Shown one piece after another: positions 45,401 through 52,196 of a DNA stretch of 64,000 nt (its first letter is position 1; each line of letters starts with the position of its first letter). Both the position numbers and the translations under genes were made by a program. This DNA is from a bacterium SCSIO 12741 (GTDB taxonomy: Bacteria > Bacteroidota > Bacteroidia > Flavobacteriales_G > Salibacteraceae), in NCBI GenBank assembly GCA_024398055.1, contig CP073749.1, positions 3,348,594-3,412,593 of the forward strand, read 5' to 3'. The notes under the pieces were generated by a model. It saw only the letters and a program-made list of their open reading frames with translations. It was not told the origin of the DNA and made no database searches.

Positions 45401-48400
45401 ACAACAGCTTAAAAAGGGTAGAGAACCCGAGTGATGTAAACGACTATGTAAGCTACAGTGAGATTGAATGTATGGCCGATAAGTTGGTGGCCCATTGTAT
45501 GAACCACTGCGACCTATCCTTGGTGTATGACTACACCAATCCTCAAATCATAAGAGGGGTAGGGACAGAAAAACAGGCCAATGAAATGAAGGTGGCTATG
45601 ACCCATGCTTATGAGGTCAGTGTACCGAGTTTAAATGGAGGTAGTTGTGGAGCCCAGTTTGAGACTGTCAACCGGATTAATGCGAACTTCTATGCCACCA
45701 CTGACGAAACGTTACTTCAGACCCTTAACTTTTTCTTTACCAGCCACAATAGCGATCTGCCAATTAATGACACGGTTATTATTCCGAATGATTTTTTTAC
45801 CGACTACAACACCAATGGAGTGCTTAATGGTTACCCTTGTTTGTGGGAGTTGAGTGCAGATACTTTGATTGCGACTAATTCTACCTTCAACTGGTGGATA
45901 GAAAGTACAGGATGTGATTTGGTACTCCATTACCAGGTACCAGGTGGAACAGAACAGAGCAAGGTACTCTGTAGCGATGCTTGCAATTATACCTTTAACA
46001 ACTGCATGAACCCAGCGAACCAGGCTTTGTTGGATTCACTGAACGCAGCCTTAGGGGCCAAGCGAATGGCCAATGCGAGCACTACCTTCAACTTCTACCT
46101 TCCAGGGGATTTACCCCCAGGGGTTAGTTTACCCTGTCCGGTTAATGATACCATTGAAGTCTATACCGCCTTAGGAGGCTACTTTGAGATCGGTCCGGAT
46201 GGAAACTTAAGGTATGCCTTTGTGGATGGTTATGGACAAAATCTGACTGATTCGATCTGTGATTTGAACTGCGATGCTTGTGACCAAGAGAACCACAAAC
46301 GCCAGTTGGAAGCCTTCACCAAATCGGTTTTGTCATCCATGAACACAGCCGGTGATACACAAAGAACAGTGAGTATACCAGCCGACTTTGCCACCTACGG
46401 ACTTAGTGGATACAGTTTACCTTGTAGCATCACCACCAATTTGACTTTCAAGAAAGGGTGCGAGAACTACTTCAACATCGAGCCCAATGGAGCGATTACC
46501 TACTACAGGGTATGTGATAGCATTATACAAGACTCAGTCCCATTATGTGACTCAGTTTGTACGATGACCGGATGCGAACCAATTTGTATTAGATACTTCG
46601 AACCCATCATCACCGGAGATACCACCTATCCAGTAACCTGCGCCGAGCAGAGTGCTGATTATCTCAAGAAGATGATCATGCAGCAGATTGCTGAACAAGT
46701 ATCTTCCAAGGTAGACTCCATGGGCTTGGCTTATGATGAAAACTGCAGTAAGATATTGGATACTACCAATACAGTCTATGATTTGGGCTATCATCATTAC
46801 ACCTTGTATTATTATGATCGGGCTGGTAATACCATCAAAACAGTACCTCCAGCTGGGGTGGATGAAAGCTCTACAGATCGCAGTCAACATCCGAATCACA
46901 CTATGGAGACTCGGTATTGGTATAATTCTCTTAAACAGATAATAAAAAGAAGTACACCAGATGAAGGAGAAATGATTTTTTGGTACGATGAAAATGGGCA
47001 AATTCGTATTTCGCAAAATGCCCAACAAGTATCTGATAACCGCTATTCCTATTATAAGTATGACAAATTAGGACGAATAACTGAAATGGGTGTAAGTGAC
47101 GAAAGCATAAATAACTTTTTTGATCAATTAAACAACCAGAATTTTCCAGGAACTGGTTGGGAAAAAGTTGCCACGGTGTATTCGAGTCCATCGGCGGTCA
47201 GCTATATTGATGGGAGCGTTCAGAGAAACCTACAAAATCGCATCAGTTATAGATTATCTGATACAGATGGGGATCTTGGTACTACTTCAGACCAAGTCAA
47301 AACAGTTTATAGCTATGATCAACACGGTCAGGTAGAGTGGTTAGTTCAGAACGTTCCAGGATTAGGGGAAAACTATTTGCGCTATGAATTTGAACTGCTG
47401 ACAGGTAACGTGCTACAAGTCTATTATAATGAAAATACCGATGAACAATTAATACATCAATACTCCTATGATAATGACAATAGGCTTAGTCAAATGGAAA
47501 CAAGTGAAGGTGGGCTGATTTGGGAACGTGATGGCGAATATGAATATTTTGATCATGGACCTCTTAAAAGAAATGTAATTGGAGATGATCAGATTCAAGG
47601 ACTTGATTTTACCTATACGCTTCATGGTTGGTTAAAAGGTATAAATCATAGTAGTCTTAATAATAGTAAAGATCCTGGTCATGATGGTCAATTAGGATCA
47701 ATAAATGAAAACGTGGGAACGGACGTTTTTGGGGCCATTTTTGGATACTATGAAGGAGACTATCAACGAAGTTATTTGGGAGTAAATTCAGATTTTAATA
47801 ATCACCAGACAGGTGGACACAAAATCGGGAAAAGCTATTACAATGGAAACATTTCAACTGTTTTATCTCAATCTACATCTATGGCTGGATTACAATACCA
47901 ACGTCAAGCAGGATTTACTTATAACTATGACGTATTAAATAGACTTAAAGAGGCTGATTTTCATTCAGAGTTGGGTGGAAATTGGACAGATGAGCAAGAC
48001 TATGGTTCAGAGTATGAATATGACGCAAACAGTAATTTAATATCATTGAATAGAGATGCTTACGATGGAACGTCCGTTGATCCCTTAGCTGTGAGGGAAA
48101 TGGATCGGTTAAACTATCATTATATTCCTGGAACGAATCGTTTAGAATGGATAATGGATGCAGCTGCTCCAGGTAATGCCTGGAATGATGTTGAATCCCA
48201 AAATCCAATGAATTACGAATATGATGCCCAGGCAAACCTTACAAGCGATGCGTCTGAGGGATTAACGGTTAGTTGGTATGCCAATGGAAAAGTAAAAGAG
48301 ATACATAAGCAACTTCCTTTGCAGAATATAAATCAAAAGGTGGAATATTTGTACGATGCAGCGGGATTTCGGGTCTCGAAGACAGTAAGAGATCTAAACT

Positions 48401-49743
48401 TAAATATAGTTGAAACTACTTTTTACTCCAAGGATGCAAGTGGGAATGTGATGGCAATCTATAAAAAGGATAATTCAAATAACTTGAAGATAATTGATCA
48501 ATATCTATATGGCAACGGAAGAATTGGACAATTGAAAAGGAATGAGATCAGAAATACCAACGTTGTTTCTCTTCAGGATACTGTTGGTCGAATTTTAGAT
48601 AAAAAGCTTTATGAATGTAATGACCAAGCCGGTAACGTTCGAGTGACCTTTTCAGACGTGAAGAATTCAACGCTTACTTCGGGCATACCTTCAAGCTTTA
48701 CAGCCCAAGTTCAAACTAAAATTGATTATTATGCCTATGGAATGAGCATGCCTGGTAAATTGGGTAATTCAACCAATTATCGTTATGGCTTTCAGGGCCA
48801 AGAACGCGATGATGAAATTTCTGGGAACGGAAATTCTTATTCCGCCGAGTTCTGGCAATATGACCCTCGAATCGCTAGAAGATGGAACACCGACCCCATT
48901 GTGAAACCGTATGAGTCTCCATTTGCGGTTTTTGCGAGTAGTCCCATTTGGGTAATTGACCCAAATGGAGATGATTCTCTTGTTGTTCATGGAGCTAATA
49001 ATACATCTACTACTTATTCATGGGGAACTGGTACTAAAGGTTATTCCTACAACCTTTCAGATTTTGGTATAGAAAAGGAGTTGGATAATCAAACCTATAA
49101 TGTAGGAGACTTGGCACCTGACGTCATTGGGTTGGATATTAAGGTTAGTGCTGAAGTGGCAATAGCCAGCGGAGAGGCTGGAGTCAATTTTCTCTGGCAC
49201 CCAGCCTATTTCGAAGAGGAGGGTTACGATCCAGAAATTCATGTTTACTATGGCGGTGCCGTAACATTAGGATTCACGGACCTTGTAAAAGGTATAAATG
49301 CTAATGCCACGTTCTCGTTTCTCTGGGGGTATGCGAAAGATGAAAATGGAGATCTTATACGCCATAAAGAAGGTGGGAAAGAATGGATTATGGATGGAGG
49401 AAATTGGACTGGAAATTTCTACAACCAAAGCGTTTCAGTTAATTTGGCTTCTTTCACCGGCTCAATTGGTAGATTTTCTGGAGTTCCCTTAAACGAAAAA
49501 CCTTCTGGATATTATTGGAGTGGTTATAGTATTGGAGTAGGTAAGTCACTTCTTCCTTCAACCTCTCCGTTAAAGGGAATGGATGTAGCCGGACTTTCCT
49601 TGAAAAATCTTTCTTTCGGAAGTCTTTTTAAGAATGTTTCAGGAACTGCATTGAATATGCAACGTTACTACATGATCTACGGAAATGGAGGGGAAGGATG
49701 GTACGAAGGTTGGGACTGGTTTTATGTTAAAGAAGGAAACTAG
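42478..49743 (+). CDS. RHS/YD-repeat exported protein 2 with different C-terminal domain
   Basis: 2421 residues. Its signal (RYLLLMCLALTYGLDIFAQ) differs from that of RHS 1. Residues about 46-1484 are almost the same as RHS 1, then a diverged YD region (YSYDNDNRLSQME, YEYDANSNLISLN, YLYDAAGFRVSKT) and core (RIARRWNTDPI, IWVIDPNGDD) closing near 2164. The about 258-residue tip is rich in Gly, Ser and aromatic strands (IHVYYGGAVTLGFTDLVKG, NATFSFLWGYAKDENGD, GYYWSGYSIGVGKSLLPS) and ends GWYEGWDWFYVKEGN. It is unrelated to the RHS 1 tip. I recognise no catalytic motif; a beta-barrel or membrane-active domain would fit. A small membrane protein gene starts 5 nt after its stop. Confidence 0.85.
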   Translation: MLNNQLTRYLLLMCLALTYGLDIFAQHEVATQAIMHTQLSIPLYSTQQAISSSTMCSQRTMTANHARVRFSMGAEEYNYGTNAFTSNVTFTLTGLDAGNMPVFTKTQSLSINQGKPEMVFVHDYSSSYPVVTNLQLQVNSYVAPGIGQNDIQLELTTYEEYTVDVSSETVSLVAVNGNSNPVTFSWNPSCGDIPGYEFQLQRLYNKDENYTSETDIMAYVDWSTALSLWTESSETSITLTLSEGTGFYLWRVRPIGDSYDRGINDERNWGSWSTHHTSGTMNFNTGSMTNDVFYYTQFDEDKNWIHSRNFSENLKAAEQMTYANGLRNVRQQQAQVKSKNKVMVNQSLQDYTGRNAFNTLGVPVDQNYFSYRDTLIQQGSNELYTVDHFDADGNYKNPLTVDHGAIQDYYSNENPDLQIPNAEGYPYSRSVFYTDAGSRVKETGNPGSTHRLVDQPGVVSRTSKMAFASVEDIELVRIFGDEAPAASSVIKSISVDPNKTPTITYQNKQGNTIATCLSVTSADDHMQSLPSEVDAGFTVNGKIDSNVRISDHELKAVKRYFFTEATNITIDYTITPQVIQSSCGLYCSSCDYLVDLYVYDLEDTSATKQYTLWIPPTNCGQQTSRDTTIQVTLEADKTYLIERRIRTASIVPGSVTTTTPQGITYRQYHQDSLRKQLVLDYQSDIDTLMSYLDKADLDGFYSYLTTHHSYDTSDTEVTIGSCFKVDIPKEECDTQACGSGTPDFEALLSQVWPDKWEATPNLNGFFRWDGFATYPASTTYPEGNGAFNALISNMINDGYSCEKLWQCWYPLVLNYNELAYLDTGLQRPNNDFNLLQSFIKCAAGSNGLQMVGYTGSAYTGGGNNGYLDQAHKYFYYVSGSNTNCETLYDFANRGSWSTATWSSFYECVYGSKTQLQGNRVQLPKACSQGGTLDEECLKAFRDKAEEECRSACYAKRYGYIVSITDEYVEAGYRRNNSLKRVENPSDVNDYVSYSEIECMADKLVAHCMNHCDLSLVYDYTNPQIIRGVGTEKQANEMKVAMTHAYEVSVPSLNGGSCGAQFETVNRINANFYATTDETLLQTLNFFFTSHNSDLPINDTVIIPNDFFTDYNTNGVLNGYPCLWELSADTLIATNSTFNWWIESTGCDLVLHYQVPGGTEQSKVLCSDACNYTFNNCMNPANQALLDSLNAALGAKRMANASTTFNFYLPGDLPPGVSLPCPVNDTIEVYTALGGYFEIGPDGNLRYAFVDGYGQNLTDSICDLNCDACDQENHKRQLEAFTKSVLSSMNTAGDTQRTVSIPADFATYGLSGYSLPCSITTNLTFKKGCENYFNIEPNGAITYYRVCDSIIQDSVPLCDSVCTMTGCEPICIRYFEPIITGDTTYPVTCAEQSADYLKKMIMQQIAEQVSSKVDSMGLAYDENCSKILDTTNTVYDLGYHHYTLYYYDRAGNTIKTVPPAGVDESSTDRSQHPNHTMETRYWYNSLKQIIKRSTPDEGEMIFWYDENGQIRISQNAQQVSDNRYSYYKYDKLGRITEMGVSDESINNFFDQLNNQNFPGTGWEKVATVYSSPSAVSYIDGSVQRNLQNRISYRLSDTDGDLGTTSDQVKTVYSYDQHGQVEWLVQNVPGLGENYLRYEFELLTGNVLQVYYNENTDEQLIHQYSYDNDNRLSQMETSEGGLIWERDGEYEYFDHGPLKRNVIGDDQIQGLDFTYTLHGWLKGINHSSLNNSKDPGHDGQLGSINENVGTDVFGAIFGYYEGDYQRSYLGVNSDFNNHQTGGHKIGKSYYNGNISTVLSQSTSMAGLQYQRQAGFTYNYDVLNRLKEADFHSELGGNWTDEQDYGSEYEYDANSNLISLNRDAYDGTSVDPLAVREMDRLNYHYIPGTNRLEWIMDAAAPGNAWNDVESQNPMNYEYDAQANLTSDASEGLTVSWYANGKVKEIHKQLPLQNINQKVEYLYDAAGFRVSKTVRDLNLNIVETTFYSKDASGNVMAIYKKDNSNNLKIIDQYLYGNGRIGQLKRNEIRNTNVVSLQDTVGRILDKKLYECNDQAGNVRVTFSDVKNSTLTSGIPSSFTAQVQTKIDYYAYGMSMPGKLGNSTNYRYGFQGQERDDEISGNGNSYSAEFWQYDPRIARRWNTDPIVKPYESPFAVFASSPIWVIDPNGDDSLVVHGANNTSTTYSWGTGTKGYSYNLSDFGIEKELDNQTYNVGDLAPDVIGLDIKVSAEVAIASGEAGVNFLWHPAYFEEEGYDPEIHVYYGGAVTLGFTDLVKGINANATFSFLWGYAKDENGDLIRHKEGGKEWIMDGGNWTGNFYNQSVSVNLASFTGSIGRFSGVPLNEKPSGYYWSGYSIGVGKSLLPSTSPLKGMDVAGLSLKNLSFGSLFKNVSGTALNMQRYYMIYGNGGEGWYEGWDWFYVKEGN
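42613..46929 (+). repeat. Near-identical duplicated segment, copy B
   Basis: Partner of 35329-39645. Encoded differences are few and clustered (for example DVAS to DAGS near residue 440, VSEHE to ISDHE near 555, WDLSPD to WELSAD near 1125). Long identical blocks between patches point to gene conversion after duplication rather than uniform drift. Confidence 0.9.
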
Positions 49744-49748
49744 GCAAG

Positions 49749-50138
49749 ATGGGTAGGAAGTTCCTGTATTCGGCAGTCATAATGTTTGTTGCATTTATTC
49801 TTGTTGGAATTGTATCAAGAGAGATAATTAATGGATGTCGGCCTCAAAGAGTTATTGTGAACGATACGTTTGCCCATCAATTATCTGGTGTGGTAAGTTT
49901 TTCTTCGGTATTTCATGATAATAAGATGAGAGGGCATTTTATTAAGTTATTCTCTGACTCAATACACATTTTTAAGTTGAATCAAAATACGAATGCTGAG
50001 GAAAAAAGAGGATTGTTTAATCCAGATCTGATTCTATTTTTAAATGTTGGAGATTCGGTATACAAAGAGAAAAATGATACCCAACTTTGCGTCTACAGAA
50101 ATGATTCCTTAGAAAGGATTTATTTAATTGATCATTGA
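49749..50138 (+). CDS. Small membrane-anchored protein following RHS 2, immunity candidate
   Basis: 129 residues, not recognised. An N-terminal membrane segment (FLYSAVIMFVAFILVGIVS) is followed by a periplasmic part with a Cys (REIINGCRPQRVIVNDTF). It continues with alternating strands (LSGVVSFSSVFHDNKM, FIKLFSDSIHIFKLNQN, PDLILFLNVGDSVYKEK). The start lies 5 nt after the RHS 2 stop, and the gene is as AT-rich as the RHS 2 tip. Both fit a cognate partner acquired with that tip. RHS tips are commonly followed by an immunity gene, so this is the natural candidate. The membrane anchor would place protection at the periplasmic face. Confidence 0.65.
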   Translation: MGRKFLYSAVIMFVAFILVGIVSREIINGCRPQRVIVNDTFAHQLSGVVSFSSVFHDNKMRGHFIKLFSDSIHIFKLNQNTNAEEKRGLFNPDLILFLNVGDSVYKEKNDTQLCVYRNDSLERIYLIDH

Positions 50139-50193
50139 TTTTAGTAAATGTCCAAAATGTTTTCTTTCCTTCTAATTAAGATGAAACCGCTGG

Positions 50194-50232
50194 CAATGGG
50201 CAATTGAAAACCAAGTTTTCAATTACCTATTG
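50194..50232. repeat. Long hairpin after the RHS operon
   Basis: Arms CAATGGGCAATTGAAAAC (50194-50211) and GTTTTCAATTACCTATTG (50215-50232) pair at 16 of 18 positions with a 3-nt loop; the inner 10 bp are perfect. It lies 56 nt after the stop of the small membrane protein. No T-run follows, so it may protect the mRNA 3' end or be a mobile-type palindrome rather than a classic terminator. Confidence 0.6.
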
Positions 50233-50415
50233 ACGCAGCTACCCAACCACTTTCAAACCCACATCTACCGAATTCAAAGCCCTTATTGTGCAAGGGATAG
50301 AAAATGCGGAGATTAGTACCTGTAAACGCAACACCATCCGGTTCGCAAACGGCCGACAGGCCTATGAGAGTGCGGGCAGGTTTGAGTGATTAGAGGTTTA
50401 TTAGTTAATTAGGTG

Positions 50416-50487
50416 AAACCCGCCAGGGCAGGTCATGATGGTCCTGATCCAAAACCGCGAAAATCATGGCCTGCGGACGGGTTTTTT
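50416..50487 (+). terminator. GC-rich terminator-like hairpin
   Basis: Left arm AAACCCGCCAGGGCAGGTCATGAT without its last bases (50416-50435) and right arm ATCATGGCCTGCGGACGGG (50463-50481) form an imperfect stem of about 20 bp. The stem is followed by a T-run (50482-50487), and the leading A-run allows function on both strands. Likely end of the RHS transcript. Confidence 0.6.
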
Positions 50488-50714
50488 AAACTGAAAAAGT
50501 ATCGTTGTACTAACCAAGTTCCTGTCGATCAACGGTCTTTAGGAAGAGGTCTCCACTAACCAAAAGCCCTCGGCACAACCAACGAGGCCTTAGACTTATG
50601 AGAGAGAACTGGGAACGAAGAACGAAAGTCATGTGATAACAACCGTTCTTCGTCCTGAGTTCTATCTTTTTCCCCTTTGACGTATATTTACATTCTAAAC
50701 CAACCTTTTAGACA

Positions 50715-51239
50715 ATGAATCAACCTATTCCTTCGGAAGAAATTTTGAATAAAATCCACGAATTCCGCAGTCAGAAAGTGATGTTAGATTTTGATTTGGC
50801 TGGACTTTATGCGGTTCCTACCAAGAGAATCAACGAACAGGTCAAACGGAATCCCAATCGGTTTCCCGAAGATTTTATGTTTCAGTTAAACGAAAATGAG
50901 TGGGAAAACTTGAAGTCGCAAAATGCGACCCCAAGTTGGGGAGGCAGGCGCACCTTACCTTACGCTTTTACCGAACATGGAGTTTTGATGCTTTCAAGTG
51001 TTTTAAAAAGTGATCGAGCGGTAGAAGTCAATATCCATATCATGAGGGTGTATACCCAAATGCGAAAAATGCTGTTTGAGCACCAAGAGCTCTGGAATCG
51101 GATTGGCAACTTGGAGGAGCAGGTCGGAAATCAAGGAGAAAGTATGGAAATGGTTTTGGCCTACTTACAGCGCTTTATTCAGGAAGAAACAAAACCTCGA
51201 AAGTCTATTGGTTTTAAACGCAAGGATCAGAAAGAATAG
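50715..51239 (+). CDS. ORF6N-domain (KilA-N-like) DNA-binding protein
   Basis: 174 residues. The ORF6N domain spans about 8-95 with the standard blocks VMLDFDLAGLYAVPTKRINE, RNPNRFPEDFMFQLNENEW and LPYAFTEHGVLMLSSVLKS. A coiled-coil segment follows (RVYTQMRKMLFEHQELWNRI), then a basic tail (FKRKDQKE). ORF6N proteins are common in phages and in Bacteroidota chromosomes and are thought to bind DNA as regulators. This one stands alone between the RHS region and a housekeeping operon, so it may mark an edge of an accessory region. No phage genes are nearby. Confidence 0.9.
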   Translation: MNQPIPSEEILNKIHEFRSQKVMLDFDLAGLYAVPTKRINEQVKRNPNRFPEDFMFQLNENEWENLKSQNATPSWGGRRTLPYAFTEHGVLMLSSVLKSDRAVEVNIHIMRVYTQMRKMLFEHQELWNRIGNLEEQVGNQGESMEMVLAYLQRFIQEETKPRKSIGFKRKDQKE

Positions 51240-51267
51240 GGTAGGGGAAAAAGCTAATTAAAGGTTC

Positions 51268-51711
51268 TTAGGACCTTTTTTCCACGTGTTCTTTCTTTAC
51301 CACGGCCATTGTAATTCTTGAAATACAAACCAGTTTCCCCTCTTCATTGGTGATGCGTATTTCCCAAATCTGTGTGGTACGACCTTGGTGAATAGGAGTG
51401 GCTTTTCCATAAACAAAGCCTGACGTTCCAGGACGTACATGATTGGCATTAATTTCCAAGCCTACTGTATAGAATTTATCGCGATCTACGCTCAAGTATG
51501 CACCAATGCTTCCAAGGGATTCGGCCAGGGTTACTGATGCTCCACCGTGAAGAATTCGAGCGGGCTGCACGGTACGGTGATCCACAGGCATTTTGCCAAT
51601 CAGGTAGTCATCACCCAATTCGGTAATCTCAATGCCAATATGGTCCAGCATAGTGCCTTGGCTCATGGTCTTGATACTTTCCAAAGTGGGATTTCCGGTC
51701 CAAATGCTCAT
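51268..51711 (-). CDS. Hotdog-fold acyl-CoA thioesterase (PaaI/MenI-like)
   Basis: 147 residues. Hotdog signature LHGGASVTLAESLGSIGAYL, with the acidic catalytic residue in AESLGS, at about residues 53-72. The preceding block is GKMPVDHRTVQPARI and the following strand is GLEINANHVRPGTSGFVYGK. This matches the group of 1,4-dihydroxy-2-naphthoyl-CoA and phenylacetyl-CoA thioesterases. Substrate cannot be chosen from sequence; menaquinone synthesis is plausible in Bacteroidota but no men gene is here. It lies 10 nt after the DUF6438 lipoprotein gene at the end of the pyrG-yidC unit. Confidence 0.87.
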   Translation of the reverse strand: MSIWTGNPTLESIKTMSQGTMLDHIGIEITELGDDYLIGKMPVDHRTVQPARILHGGASVTLAESLGSIGAYLSVDRDKFYTVGLEINANHVRPGTSGFVYGKATPIHQGRTTQIWEIRITNEEGKLVCISRITMAVVKKEHVEKRS

Positions 51712-51721
51712 AACTCGAAAA

Positions 51722-52195
51722 TTAAATATGTGGTTCTAATCCCCAGGTAACTTTGTTGTAAATCGAATCCATTAAGAATTCCAACCTTTTCAGCTCTTCT
51801 GGAGCATCCATTACATTAACCACGGATTTGCCCTTTTTGCCTTTGTAAACCGTAATAATGGTTTCAGGTAGGTCCTTCACACCTGGATCATAGCGATCTT
51901 CCATTTTGTGAAATCCCATTTTTTTGGCCTCATCCAGGATGAATTCGGCTTGATCTGAGTTGCAATCCAGGCAGGTGTAGGTTCCTCTGCGCTCAATATT
52001 GGCCACCCCTTTAAAGGTGGCAGTTCCGTTGTTGTAAACGGTCAATTTATAAACCGGACAACGACCAAAACATGGCGTTTTTTCTAAGGAAAAAGCAGGC
52101 TGGGGATCACCGGATTTGGAAAGGGAAGAGCAGCCAGTGAGCAAAGCCACGAGCAGAAAAATGCCCAATCCCCATCGGATTCCAGTTATACCCAT
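51722..52195 (-). CDS. DUF6438-type lipoprotein
   Basis: 157 residues from the ATG at 52195. The longer frame only overlaps yidC in another frame and places 56 residues before the signal. Lipobox: FLLVALLTGCSS. The mature domain carries TPCFGRCPVYKLTVYNNGTA, in which the CFGxCPxY block is the hallmark of DUF6438, and a second Cys pair in YTCLDCNSDQ. Function of the family is unknown. It starts one base after the yidC stop and precedes the thioesterase, so it belongs to the same minus-strand unit. Confidence 0.82.
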   Translation of the reverse strand: MGITGIRWGLGIFLLVALLTGCSSLSKSGDPQPAFSLEKTPCFGRCPVYKLTVYNNGTATFKGVANIERRGTYTCLDCNSDQAEFILDEAKKMGFHKMEDRYDPGVKDLPETIITVYKGKKGKSVVNVMDAPEELKRLEFLMDSIYNKVTWGLEPHI

Positions 52196-52196
52196 T

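Larger units (their letters stand above)
50139..50714. other. 576-bp intergenic region with two hairpins
   Basis: No credible gene. A 51-codon open frame at 50234-50389 lacks ATG and could be a remnant (it ends in RNTIRFANGRQAYESAGRFE). Two long hairpins are annotated separately at 50194-50232 and 50416-50487. The final 200 bp hold the presumed promoter of the ORF6N gene, but I see no clear TAnnTTTG box. Confidence 0.6.

Noticed and set aside
50234-50389. 51-codon open frame after the RHS operon
   Set aside because: No ATG and no promoter; kept only as a possible gene remnant inside the intergenic entry.
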